Shown in pieces: positions 16,896 through 25,778 of a stretch of 64,000 nucleotides of DNA. The first letter of the stretch is position 1, and every line of letters begins with the position of its first letter. The notes under the pieces are model-generated. The model was not told the origin of the DNA. It saw nothing but the letters and a program-made list of their open reading frames with translations, and made no database searches. Both the position numbers and the translations under genes were made by a program. This DNA is from Bacillota bacterium (lineage in GTDB: Bacteria; Bacillota; Proteinivoracia; UBA4975; VEMY01), in the NCBI GenBank assembly GCA_009711825.1, contig VEMY01000010.1:1-64000 (forward strand), read 5' to 3'.

Positions 16896-19533
16896 AGTTG
16901 TTTTTCAACTTTGCCTGGGCAGCTGCCAGGCGGGCCACCGGCACCCGATACGGGGAGCAGCTTACATAGTTCATATTCAGCAAGTGACAAAACTCTATTG
17001 AATTTGGCTCGCCACCATGTTCACCACAAATTCCCAGTTTGATGTCAGGCCGCTTTTCCCGTCCCCGTTCGACTGCGATTTTCATCAGGCTGCCGACACC
17101 CTCGCGGTCAAGGACAGCGAACGGATTTTCTGCAAGTATTTTATCCGCCAGATAGCCGGGCAGAAACTTACCCTCAGCATCATCCCGACTAAATCCAAAG
17201 GTCGTCTGGGTCAAATCATTGGTACCAAAGGAGAAGAAGTCGGCGTGGGCAGCAATGGCATCGGCTGTCATGCAGGCGCGGGGGAGCTCGATCATCGTAC
17301 CGATCAGGATATCCGGTTTGCGTTCGTCACGTTTTTCAACCTCTGCCAGGACATCTTCAACCAACGCCCGCATTTTTTCTAGTTCCTTTTGCTCACAAAC
17401 CAGAGGGATCATTATCTCTGCCTTTACGTCTAATCCCTCAGACTGTAACTGGTTGGCGGCATTGAGAATTGCTTCAATCTGCATGGCGTAAATCTCCGGA
17501 TAGAGCAGCCCAAGACGGCAACCACGGTTGCCAAGCATCGGGTTAAATTCTTCCAGATTCCTGACCTGGCGTAATAGATGCTTTTTGGTCTCGAGATCTT
17601 TCTTGATACCCTGATGCTCCAAGAGCGCTATTTCCACCGCAAGCCGCTCAGCGCTTGGCAAAAACTCATGGAGCGGCGGGTCCAGAAGGCGGACGGTAAC
17701 CGGTAGTCCATCCATGGCCCGGAAAATGCCTGCAAAATCTTGCTGCTGTACCGGCAGCAGCTTTTGGAGGGCATCCTCCCGCTCGTTCTTTGTCTCAGCC
17801 AAGATCATCTTTTGTACCAAAGGCAGGCGGTCGGGCCCCATAAACATATGCTCAGTCCGACAAAGTCCGATACCCTGGGCACCAAACTCACGAGCTTTGG
17901 CCGCATCTTCAGGGTTGTCGGCATTTGCCCGGATCCCAAGCTTGCGCACCTCATCGGCCCAATCCAGCAGCTCTGAGAACTCACTGCTGATCTCCGGCTC
18001 CACCAACGGTACCTCACCGAGGATTACCCTGCCTGTGCCGCCGTCAATGGACAGTTTATCTCCTTTCGACAAGGTCTTTCCTTCAACAGTCACAGTTTCC
18101 ATTTCCATATCGATTTTTAACGCTTCACAACCGCAGACACACGGTTTTCCCATGCCACGGGCCACAACGGCAGCATGGCTGGTCATACCGCCCCGGGATG
18201 TAAGGATGCCCTGGGCAGCGACGATTCCGTGAATATCATCCGGAGTTGTTTCTGGCCGCACCAAGATCACAACTTCCCCGTTCTGCCCCAGCTTTTCTGC
18301 TTCATCGGAATCAAAGACGATGGTGCCGCTGGCCGCGCCGGGTGAAGCTGGCAAACCCCGGGCAATTACGTCAAGTTTTGCATCCGGCGAGACCTGTCGA
18401 TGTAACAGATTGCCAACCTGGTTGGCATCTACCCGCAGAAGGGCAGTCCCTTTGTCAATCAGGCCTTCCCGCACCATATCGACGGCAATCTTCACCGCCG
18501 CGCGGGCTGTGCGTTTACCGGTCCTGGTTTGCAGCATATAGAGTTTGCCCCGCTCGATGGTAAATTCCACATCCTGCATCTCTAGATAATGCGTCTCCAA
18601 ACGCTCACATACCGCTTGCAGTTCTGTCCATACTTCGGGCATTAGCTCCTGTAATTTTGCCAGCGGCAGGGGGGTACGGATTCCGGCTACGACATCTTCA
18701 CCTTGGGCGTTAATCAGAAATTCACCATAAAGGCCATTTTCGCCGGTGGAGGGGTCGCGGGTAAACAATACCCCGGTGCCAGAGTCGTTGCCCATATTGC
18801 CAAACACCATTTCCTGAACATTGACAGCAGTACCGTAATGCTCTGGAATCTTGTGAATTTTCCTGTAGACAATCGCCCGGTTGTTGTTCCATGAAGCAAA
18901 TACTGCCTTTACCGCCAGCATCAACTGCTCCAGTGGCTCCTTGGGAAATTCGATACGGACTATTTTGTATATATGTTCTTTATAAAGTTTGATTAATTTC
19001 TGCAGGTGCTGGACTTCCAACTCATTATCATGCTCAACACCGGCTTCTGACCGGATTCGAGTTAAGATTGCCTCAAAATCATGATGAGGGACGTTTAAGA
19101 CAACATCTCCATACATCTGGATAAACCGCCGATAACAGTCAAAAGCAAAGCGGGGATTATCGGTAACCTTGGCCAGAGCCTCAACGGTAACATCGTTAAG
19201 ACCTAGGTTAAGTACGGTATCCATCATTCCGGGCATCGAAATCGGCGCTCCCGAACGGACAGAAACCAAAAGTGGATTGTCAACATCGCCAAACTTTTTC
19301 CCTGTCAGCGCTTCCAGACGCCGTACCCCTTCGGTGATTTCCACTTCCAGTTCCGAAGACAAATTACGCCCCTGCCGATAAAAATCCTTGCATGCCTCAG
19401 TGGTAACAGTGAAACCATTGGGCACAGGCAGGCCCATGTTTTTCATTTCGGCCAGGTTTGCCCCCTTTCCACCCAACAATTCACGCTGGGTGGCATTGCC
19501 TTCGCCAAAAACCAATACCATTTTACTCATCAT
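16894..19533 (-). CDS. ppdK: Pyruvate, phosphate dikinase
   Basis: An 879-residue enzyme interconverting pyruvate + ATP + Pi and PEP + AMP + PPi. The ATP-grasp domain (GGKGANLAEMKNMGLPVPNG at the start), the swivelling phosphohistidine domain (GGMTSHAAVVARGMG, about residue 455) and the PEP/pyruvate TIM barrel with the catalytic Cys (GICGEHGG, about 833) are all present. Length is typical. It starts at 19533 after AAGGAGGCG and overlaps the stop of its regulatory protein, so the two are translationally coupled. In anaerobes it can work in glycolysis or gluconeogenesis. Confidence 0.97.
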   Translation of the reverse strand: MMSKMVLVFGEGNATQRELLGGKGANLAEMKNMGLPVPNGFTVTTEACKDFYRQGRNLSSELEVEITEGVRRLEALTGKKFGDVDNPLLVSVRSGAPISMPGMMDTVLNLGLNDVTVEALAKVTDNPRFAFDCYRRFIQMYGDVVLNVPHHDFEAILTRIRSEAGVEHDNELEVQHLQKLIKLYKEHIYKIVRIEFPKEPLEQLMLAVKAVFASWNNNRAIVYRKIHKIPEHYGTAVNVQEMVFGNMGNDSGTGVLFTRDPSTGENGLYGEFLINAQGEDVVAGIRTPLPLAKLQELMPEVWTELQAVCERLETHYLEMQDVEFTIERGKLYMLQTRTGKRTARAAVKIAVDMVREGLIDKGTALLRVDANQVGNLLHRQVSPDAKLDVIARGLPASPGAASGTIVFDSDEAEKLGQNGEVVILVRPETTPDDIHGIVAAQGILTSRGGMTSHAAVVARGMGKPCVCGCEALKIDMEMETVTVEGKTLSKGDKLSIDGGTGRVILGEVPLVEPEISSEFSELLDWADEVRKLGIRANADNPEDAAKAREFGAQGIGLCRTEHMFMGPDRLPLVQKMILAETKNEREDALQKLLPVQQQDFAGIFRAMDGLPVTVRLLDPPLHEFLPSAERLAVEIALLEHQGIKKDLETKKHLLRQVRNLEEFNPMLGNRGCRLGLLYPEIYAMQIEAILNAANQLQSEGLDVKAEIMIPLVCEQKELEKMRALVEDVLAEVEKRDERKPDILIGTMIELPRACMTADAIAAHADFFSFGTNDLTQTTFGFSRDDAEGKFLPGYLADKILAENPFAVLDREGVGSLMKIAVERGREKRPDIKLGICGEHGGEPNSIEFCHLLNMNYVSCSPYRVPVARLAAAQAKLKNN

Positions 19534-20344
19534 GACGCCTCCTTATAAGATCTAGTAATTTACCAGCTGTTTCCTCAACGGCCTTATTGGTAACATCAAA
19601 TATCGGACAGCCAATCCGCTTCATCACCCCTTGAGCAAACTCCAGCTCCGTAAATATGCGTTCCAAGGTGGCATAGTTTGACTGGTGACGCAACCCCATG
19701 GTAGCCAGGCGTTCGCGACGAATTTCATTTAATTGCTCAGGGGAGATTGTCAGCCCGACAATTTTATCCCGGGAAATGTTGTATAACTCCTCCGGCGGTT
19801 GAACTTCGGGCACCAGCGGCACATTGGCCACTTTAATTTGCTTATGAGCCAGATACATGCTCAAAGGCGTTTTTGAGGTCCTGGATACACCTATCAAAAC
19901 CAAGTCTGCCAGTCCCAGCCCCCGGGGATCTTTGCCATCATCGTATTTTACGGCAAATTCGATTGCCTCAACCCGTTTAAAATAATGCTCATCTAATTTT
20001 CGCACCAGACCTGGCTGTAACCGGGGCTGATTGGGCATAACCTGCTCCATCGCATCCATCATCGGCCCCATAACATCAACAAAGGGCAACTGGGCCGCCT
20101 CCGCATATTCGCGGGCCAATTTCCGGAGCTGGGGAATAACCATTGTATATACCACAACGCCGCCAGTTTCCTTGGCCTCGTTGACTGCTTCGCGGAGGGC
20201 TTCTTCGTCGGCGATAAACGGTATGCGCCGAACCTCCACCAATTCACCATTGAACTGACTGGCCGCAGCTTTTGCAACAAATTCACCAGTTTCGCCAATT
20301 GAATCGGACAACACATATACCACTGCCCGTTCCGAGTTAGTCAT
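19523..20344 (-). CDS. PPDK regulatory protein (ADP-dependent kinase/Pi-dependent phosphorylase)
   Basis: A 273-residue DUF299/PpsR-family bifunctional enzyme. It inactivates PPDK by phosphorylating a threonine next to the catalytic histidine, using ADP, and reverses this with phosphate. The family P-loop-like segment GVSRTSKTPLSMYLA is at about residue 145, and VLSDSIGETGE marks the N-terminus. The ATG at 20344 has GAGGAGGG eight bases upstream. It is coupled to ppdK downstream and overlaps the CBS-domain repressor gene upstream by eight bases. Confidence 0.93.
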   Translation of the reverse strand: MTNSERAVVYVLSDSIGETGEFVAKAAASQFNGELVEVRRIPFIADEEALREAVNEAKETGGVVVYTMVIPQLRKLAREYAEAAQLPFVDVMGPMMDAMEQVMPNQPRLQPGLVRKLDEHYFKRVEAIEFAVKYDDGKDPRGLGLADLVLIGVSRTSKTPLSMYLAHKQIKVANVPLVPEVQPPEELYNISRDKIVGLTISPEQLNEIRRERLATMGLRHQSNYATLERIFTELEFAQGVMKRIGCPIFDVTNKAVEETAGKLLDLIRRRHDE

Positions 20345-20960
20345 TGTATAAACCCTCCTCAAATTTGCCCTCAACCATTTCAGCCAAGATTTTCAGAACT
20401 ATATCTAAATCGAATCGTCCGGTGGGAATTTTAGAATCCAAGCTCTTGAGCACGGGCAAACAATTGACATGGCTCGCTTGCAGCTTGTTAATACCCGCCA
20501 ACAGGGTATCCCCTTCTTCAACCCATACAGTCTGGGCAAAACGGGTCATAACCATTTCCACCGGTACCGATTGTAAGTCATTACTCCCCAAAGAAACCTT
20601 CAACAAATCTTTCCGTGAGACAACCCCGCCCAGTTCTCCTGAACTATTGACTACAAACAACGTCCCCTGATCCTCAAGAAAAAGAGTCACAATTGCCTCA
20701 TAGACCGATTGCCCGGCCTCAATTACCACTGGATGTGCCTTTAGTTGCTTTATAGGTATTGAATCCAACTGGTCAGCTAGAAAACTCCGGCCCTTGCTGC
20801 CTGAATAAAAATACCCCACCCGAGGCCTGGCATCCAACAATCCTGCCATGGTCAGGATTGTCAAATCGGGCCGCAAGGTGGCACGGGTTAAATTAAAATG
20901 AGCAGCTATCTCTTCGCCAGTAATCGGTCCCTCATCCCGGACTAGGCGGAGGATCTCCAA
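20337..20960 (-). CDS. CcpN-like repressor (HTH plus two CBS domains)
   Basis: About 207 residues: an N-terminal winged helix (GPITGEEIAAHFNLTRATLRPDLTIL, closely CcpN-like), then two CBS domains that in CcpN sense nucleotides. CcpN controls gluconeogenic genes in Bacillus, and its gene sits before the PPDK regulator there too, which fits this context. The start is unclear. The TTG at 20960 is poorly placed because homology seems to continue upstream (NLSKRHLEIL in the same frame). No ATG, GTG or TTG precedes that stretch, but a GGCGGTGA lies just before possible ATT/ATC codons near 20978-20984. Confidence 0.85.
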   Translation of the reverse strand: MEILRLVRDEGPITGEEIAAHFNLTRATLRPDLTILTMAGLLDARPRVGYFYSGSKGRSFLADQLDSIPIKQLKAHPVVIEAGQSVYEAIVTLFLEDQGTLFVVNSSGELGGVVSRKDLLKVSLGSNDLQSVPVEMVMTRFAQTVWVEEGDTLLAGINKLQASHVNCLPVLKSLDSKIPTGRFDLDIVLKILAEMVEGKFEEGLYND

Positions 20961-21050
20961 ATGTCTTTTGCTAAGGTTGATAATATCACCGCCAATGTGA
21001 CATACTAATTGACTTATCTACCAGCAATTATACTATACTATTTTTTGTTT

Positions 21051-21755
21051 TCAAAGGTTTTTTTTCTTTAGTAGACATAATTTAGTCACTTCTTCTTTGG
21101 TCAACTGCCTGTATCCGCCTTTTGGGACTCCCTGCAAATCTAAAAAACCAAACCGGATTCGTTCCAGCTTTATAACTTTATAGCCTAGGGCTGCAAACAT
21201 CCTGCGGACCTGACGCTTTTTCCCTTCGTGAATAATCAATTCCACTGTTTTCGGACCCGCTATTTTAACCTTGGCAGGCGCGGTCATTCCATCCTCCAAC
21301 CGAACTCCGGCAGTCAATCTAGCCAAAACACCGGCCTCTGGTTCTCTGTCCAGCACCGCCCTGTAGGTTTTTTTTACGCCAAACCGGGGATGCAATAGTG
21401 TGTTGGTTAGTTCACCGTCATTAGTCAATAACAACAAACCTTCTGTATCCAGATCTAATCTGCCCACAGGATAAACCCGAGGACGGGTAGGCACCAAGCT
21501 CACAACAGTTGGACGTCCGTGGGTATCCCGGACTGTTGTCACATAACCCTTGGGTTTGTTGAGCAAATAGTAGACATGGGTATTCCGGTGAACAGGTCTT
21601 CCATCCACTTTGATTTCAGCATCAGCTGCAACCTTCGTTCCCAACTTGGTGATAACCTGGCCGTTCACTTCCACGCGCCCGGCCCGAATGATTTCTTCAC
21701 ATTTCCTTCGGGATGCAATACCGGCTGCCGCCAAGACTTTTTGTAACCGCTCCAT
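21051..21755 (-). CDS. Pseudouridine synthase, RsuA/RluB family
   Basis: A 234-residue enzyme isomerising a uridine in rRNA. An S4 RNA-binding domain (1-60) precedes the catalytic domain with the family motif GRLDLDTEGLLLLTNDGEL containing the catalytic Asp, and the C-terminal motif KRQVRRMFAALGY. It is most like RluB, acting on 23S rRNA, but RsuA-type specificity cannot be excluded. The ATG at 21755 follows GGAGGTG; the earlier in-frame start at 21782 lacks a site. Confidence 0.92.
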   Translation of the reverse strand: MERLQKVLAAAGIASRRKCEEIIRAGRVEVNGQVITKLGTKVAADAEIKVDGRPVHRNTHVYYLLNKPKGYVTTVRDTHGRPTVVSLVPTRPRVYPVGRLDLDTEGLLLLTNDGELTNTLLHPRFGVKKTYRAVLDREPEAGVLARLTAGVRLEDGMTAPAKVKIAGPKTVELIIHEGKKRQVRRMFAALGYKVIKLERIRFGFLDLQGVPKGGYRQLTKEEVTKLCLLKKKNL

Positions 21756-21792
21756 AAATTCACCTCCCGTTTTATAAGCCATGAATCCAATG

Positions 21793-21820
21793 AAAAAGTC
21801 CGCGATGCTACATCGCGGAC
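21793..21820 (-). terminator. Terminator of degV
   Basis: Minus-strand hairpin GTCCGCGATG-TAG-CATCGCGGAC followed by TTTTTC, immediately after the degV stop. Confidence 0.82.
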
Positions 21821-21823
21821 AGT

Positions 21824-22651
21824 CTAAACTGACACCAGGAGACCGCCCCGGCCGACGTATGCGCCGATGGTGCTCCCCATTTCCCTAACCACAATTCGGG
21901 CTGGATGATAATTTTCTTCTATCGCCCGGCGCAGGCTTTCAACTTCAGGGTGGCTGGCCACATGGGAGATACCAACCACCGTTTGCGACCAATCTTGACG
22001 GTCTGCCACTAATTGAACGAGACGCTCAAGGGCGCCCCGGCGCCCACGGACCCGCTCTAAAATCTCCAGTTGACCAAGATCATTATTGGTGAAGATAAGT
22101 TTGATGCCCGGGTTACTAGCGGCCCTGGCCTTAAACAGACTGAGTCGGCCGCCACGCACGATATTCTCCACGCTTTCCATGGTCAAAAATACCCGGATGT
22201 TCCTTCTCTCAGCCTCGATGTAGGTTTGGAGCTGCTGTCTGTCGGCCCCTTGCGCTGCCAGTTTTGCGGCCTTTATTGCCAACAGTCCCAATCCCATTGA
22301 GCCCAACAATGAATCGATAACTGTCACTCCCGGGATCGTTCCGGCCGCCAATTGGGCATTTGTGTATGTACCGCTTAACGCCGATGACAAAGTGATTACC
22401 ACAACTTCCATGCCGGAAGCGACGAGCGGCTTTAGAACCGCGTGAAATTGCTGGGGCGCAGGCGGCGATGTAGTAGGCATTGTATTGCTGGATAATAGCT
22501 TGCGTTGAAAATCGTCAGGCGTCAGGTCCACGCAATCGGCATAAGTTTCGGCGCCGAAATTTACCCGCAGCGGCACCTGAACGATATCAAACTCCTCTAA
22601 AATATCTGCAGGTAAATCACAGGATGAATCGGTGACAATTCTCACTGGCAT
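21824..22651 (-). CDS. DegV family fatty-acid-binding protein
   Basis: A 275-residue DegV-fold protein. DegV/FakB proteins bind one fatty acid and present it to a FakA-type kinase for phospholipid synthesis. The N-terminal VTDSSCDLP, the TSPPAPQQF segment and LSSALSGTYTNA are typical; the C-terminus ends in the usual GSTIGAYVGRGGLL. The ATG follows GGAGGTGGA. It sits 50 bases downstream of the P-loop gene, but the hairpin after it shows the transcript ends here. Whether it belongs functionally to the mutase genes upstream is unknown. Confidence 0.92.
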   Translation of the reverse strand: MPVRIVTDSSCDLPADILEEFDIVQVPLRVNFGAETYADCVDLTPDDFQRKLLSSNTMPTTSPPAPQQFHAVLKPLVASGMEVVVITLSSALSGTYTNAQLAAGTIPGVTVIDSLLGSMGLGLLAIKAAKLAAQGADRQQLQTYIEAERRNIRVFLTMESVENIVRGGRLSLFKARAASNPGIKLIFTNNDLGQLEILERVRGRRGALERLVQLVADRQDWSQTVVGISHVASHPEVESLRRAIEENYHPARIVVREMGSTIGAYVGRGGLLVSV

Positions 22652-22701
22652 ACAAATCCACCTCCGCCTTTCCTGTTCTCCGGAACTAGCTAAAAATCCT
22701 G

Positions 22702-23676
22702 CTAAACAGTTGCCACCAATGCGCCTTGTTGACGAACTACATCAATTACAGGTACCTGTAACTTGTCACGCACCAAATCCAAAAGCAATTGATGATCGAC
22801 AAAGTCAGGCGAGTATTGACCATTGGCCTCATTATATCGAGGAAAAAAGGGGTTTACAGTCACAGCACGCAGCTGCACAGATTTACGCACCTGAAAAACA
22901 CCCTGATAATTTGTGACCAGGGCAGCAGTGTCTATCAGATCGCCGCTTAATAGCAATTTTATCGAATCATTGAGCACGATAGCCGGTTCCCCGGGGAGCT
23001 TGGCCAACAGTTTTCGCAGCGGCTTGCTGTCCACAATTCCGCTAAATTCCACCAGCGGCTGTGAATCAATTTGTCGCAGAACATCGGGCACCTGCTGGTC
23101 CACCAACAAAGAGCCTAACTTCAGCGTCGGTCGGGGGTTCTCGCACTGAGGCAAAGTCATCAGAGTTTCAATCGCCTCTGCCTCTGCCGCCAGTGCTTGC
23201 AAATCCCTGTTTCGGGCTGCACCGGTGCTAATAACAAGACTGTCGGCTGCCGCCATTGGCGCCAGCCGATTCAAAGCCCCGTCCACAATCAGCATTTCCA
23301 AATCACGGGACCGCAGGTACTCAATAAACCACTTCAGCGCTCGTTCACTATTGGGACCGGCAAGCACCACCAGTCCCGGTGTTTGCACGCGGACCACCAC
23401 CAGCCTGCCTAAAGGTGTGCGTTGTTGGGTAAACTCAATGACCGCCAGGCCGGCGCTGCCCGCACTCAGGCATTTCTCCGCCGTCACCACCCAAACCCCG
23501 GCTGGCAAATGCAGGCGGGGTTTGGGCAAGCCGGTGACATTGTCCTTGCTCTCGCCATCATAACCGATGCTGGTAACCGCCAACCGGGAATAGTTCTGCC
23601 AGTTATTAATTAGACTGACTGTGGCAGTAGTCTTGCCGGTATTTTTGGCGGTTCCGGCAATTCCAAGAACACGCAT
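22702..23676 (-). CDS. P-loop NTPase-like protein beside cobalamin mutase
   Basis: A 324-residue protein I do not recognise by name. Its N-terminus has GTAKNTGKTT (residues 8-17), a P-loop of the G-x5-GKT kind seen in BioD/CobQ-type and MobB proteins, and further on LIVDGALNRLAPM, a Walker-B-like strand. It starts at the ATG at 23676, overlapping the mutase stop region, with GGCGG upstream, so the two are translated together. Inference: a chaperone or reactivase for the cobalamin enzyme, or a ligand-handling protein. Adenosylcobalamin mutases often have a P-loop partner, but this one is not a MeaB-type G protein by eye. Confidence 0.6.
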   Translation of the reverse strand: MRVLGIAGTAKNTGKTTATVSLINNWQNYSRLAVTSIGYDGESKDNVTGLPKPRLHLPAGVWVVTAEKCLSAGSAGLAVIEFTQQRTPLGRLVVVRVQTPGLVVLAGPNSERALKWFIEYLRSRDLEMLIVDGALNRLAPMAAADSLVISTGAARNRDLQALAAEAEAIETLMTLPQCENPRPTLKLGSLLVDQQVPDVLRQIDSQPLVEFSGIVDSKPLRKLLAKLPGEPAIVLNDSIKLLLSGDLIDTAALVTNYQGVFQVRKSVQLRAVTVNPFFPRYNEANGQYSPDFVDHQLLLDLVRDKLQVPVIDVVRQQGALVATV

Positions 23677-23677
23677 T

Positions 23678-25489
23678 TCAACCGCCGGTAACCGTGTCCT
23701 TACCAGAACGCCCGGGGTAGGCGCCCTCATCCCGGTTACCTAGCACGCCTTCGTGGAGGGCGGCGACAAAATCTCCCACCTGAACAGTTTCCCGCAGCGC
23801 TGTTTCAATGCCTGCAAGTAGTTCGCCGGCCATATCCTCGGCTTGCCGGGTCGGTTCAATTTTGGCCTGGCCCATAAACCGGAATGTTTCTCGCACGGAC
23901 TGGAGTGTATCAACTCTTGATGCCCCGGCAATCGGTCCCCCGGAATATGCTTCATCTGCCGATGCAATTGAGATGGCATCCACTCCCAATGAAGCGGCGA
24001 GGCCTGCGTGCAGACCGGTGCTCACCGAAGACTGGACCCGATCTTCATTTTGAGTCAAAAAGCCAATTGGCGCCCCTGGCCAAATCGGAGCATCAACAAT
24101 CTGCCGAAGGGCAATTAACTTCGCGGCATTAAAATCGATATAGTTATCTTCCATCGCTTTATTTATCATCACTTCCGGTGAATAGCAAAACAAAGGCTGC
24201 AAAATCGGTTTTGCGCCCAGTGCAAGGGCAAGATTAGCGACAATCAACATCCCGGCGAAGGCTTTATGGGCTGGCACTCCACATAGTTCTTCATTAGTAA
24301 CCACGTCAAAGGGCAGATTGTAGCGCGCGGCATACTTAATTGCAGCCACAGCGTCCACAGTCAGCCGAGACGGATCGGTGCCAGCGCCCAACGCGCCATA
24401 AACAATATTGATCTTTGTCAGATCAGCCCCGCACTCACCGGCCAGCACAACCGTCTCCGGTGTATTTAATCCCCTATGGGCGCGCACCTGCCAGAGACTG
24501 GATTCCTCCAAGGCAGAACGGATGCAACGGAGGTTTTCGGGAGTAATCACCGAGCCATCCTGCTGATGGGTGAGGTAGCCTTCCAAAAATCCTTCGGTTC
24601 TGGCGCCCCAGGACGGATCAAAATGCACCACCCCGTCAGCCCCCCATCCCTCAGCGATCTTGATATGGGCGATATCCATGAACGGGCAGCCGGTTCCATA
24701 TTGAACAAACACAGCAGGTTTTTTTCGGGTATGGCGAATATCCAGCGGTCGCATCCTGGCCCGGGTCCGCTCCACATACTGTTCCAGTGAATCCAGTTCT
24801 GCTTGTTCTAAACCTCTGGTTTGTGCATGCAAGCTTCCCTTGGTGTAGTAATCAGCAATCACGTCATCGCATAGTTTGGCATACTCTTTTCGCAATGACG
24901 CCGTATCCCTGCCCAGACCCTCCTGTTTTAGAATTTCCTCCCGAAGCTGAGCCCGCTCAACACCGGGACTGGAGCGTTTGGCGGACCACTCTATAATCTG
25001 GTTTGTTATGTTATCCAACATTGCCTTAATCGAGGCGTTATTAAAACTGTAATCATAGGTGCCAACCATGTCGATTTTTTTCTTTTCTGTGCCTTCCCGT
25101 GAGGGCTTAAACTCTCGCCCCTCCACAAAGGCAACCGCGGCTTCAACTGGCGTACCGGGGCCAAAACCGGCGTCAAACCCCAGTTCAGCCGCCAGTTCGG
25201 CACGGATCGCCATGCCGCCAACACCAAGCTTGACCTTTTCACGAACCCCGGCAGCATCGACAAGATCAACAAACCGGGCCAGTATTTCTTCGACTCCATA
25301 GCCCAAAGTCCTAGAGATCAGGACCACATCAGCTTTGTGCTCGATGATTCCATTGACAATTTCCTGGGGTGAATAGTCGGGAGGGAACAACCAAGTCTGA
25401 TGTCCGGCCTGTTCAAGGCCACGCCGGATCATCTTGAGCCCAATGTCGTGAACAGGATCCAAGGGTGCGAGCACAACTTTTTTTCCCAT
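23678..25489 (-). CDS. Fused cobalamin-dependent (glutamate-mutase-like) mutase
   Basis: A 603-residue protein. Residues 1-125 form a B12-binding Rossmann domain with the His-x-x-Gly of base-off cobalamin binding, but written D-P-V-H-D-I-G, i.e. DxxHxxG with one extra residue compared with the usual DxHxxG. It also has ISRTLGYG and GVGGM, as in the family. After a helical linker (126-240) comes a large alpha/beta domain (about 250-560) resembling the barrel subunit of glutamate-mutase-type enzymes (AHRGLNTPETVVLAGECGADLTK, SVSTGLHAGLAASLGVDA). I infer a carbon-skeleton or amino-group mutase with S- and E-like parts fused in one chain. The substrate is not known. Its ribosome site GGAGG lies in the tail of the 76-residue gene upstream. 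Confidence 0.68.
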   Translation of the reverse strand: MGKKVVLAPLDPVHDIGLKMIRRGLEQAGHQTWLFPPDYSPQEIVNGIIEHKADVVLISRTLGYGVEEILARFVDLVDAAGVREKVKLGVGGMAIRAELAAELGFDAGFGPGTPVEAAVAFVEGREFKPSREGTEKKKIDMVGTYDYSFNNASIKAMLDNITNQIIEWSAKRSSPGVERAQLREEILKQEGLGRDTASLRKEYAKLCDDVIADYYTKGSLHAQTRGLEQAELDSLEQYVERTRARMRPLDIRHTRKKPAVFVQYGTGCPFMDIAHIKIAEGWGADGVVHFDPSWGARTEGFLEGYLTHQQDGSVITPENLRCIRSALEESSLWQVRAHRGLNTPETVVLAGECGADLTKINIVYGALGAGTDPSRLTVDAVAAIKYAARYNLPFDVVTNEELCGVPAHKAFAGMLIVANLALALGAKPILQPLFCYSPEVMINKAMEDNYIDFNAAKLIALRQIVDAPIWPGAPIGFLTQNEDRVQSSVSTGLHAGLAASLGVDAISIASADEAYSGGPIAGASRVDTLQSVRETFRFMGQAKIEPTRQAEDMAGELLAGIETALRETVQVGDFVAALHEGVLGNRDEGAYPGRSGKDTVTGG

Positions 25490-25490
25490 T

Positions 25491-25721
25491 CTACTCAGCC
25501 TCCTTCAGCCAGCCATAATGATCTCCTGACCGGAAGATATATCCCCTGGCTCTAATACGGGCACCGGGTCCCCGATGTTGGCAAAAAACAATGTCAACAT
25601 CCTTCAACCCCATTTCACCCATCATTTTCCGGATGATATCCATACCTTCATCTTCATCGCGACAAATTACAAATGTCTCAATATCCAGCGCGTCCACAAT
25701 CCGTTCAAGATATTTATTCAC
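25491..25721 (-). CDS. Unknown 76-residue protein of the mutase operon
   Basis: A small acidic protein starting at a GTG at 25721 with GAGGAGGATG upstream. It is directly coupled to the mutase gene, which begins two bases after its stop. It has no signal peptide or membrane segment. The central DEDEGMDIIRKMMGEMGLKDVDIVFCQHRGPGARIRARGY may form a small alpha/beta fold. I do not recognise the family. Its fixed position before the mutase suggests a subunit or accessory protein, by analogy with the small subunits of aminomutases, but that is inference only. Confidence 0.6.
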   Translation of the reverse strand: MNKYLERIVDALDIETFVICRDEDEGMDIIRKMMGEMGLKDVDIVFCQHRGPGARIRARGYIFRSGDHYGWLKEAE

Positions 25722-25778
25722 TACTGCTTCATCCTCCTCTTACCTTGTCCCTAGTAGCATAAATAGAAAGCAAGATAT

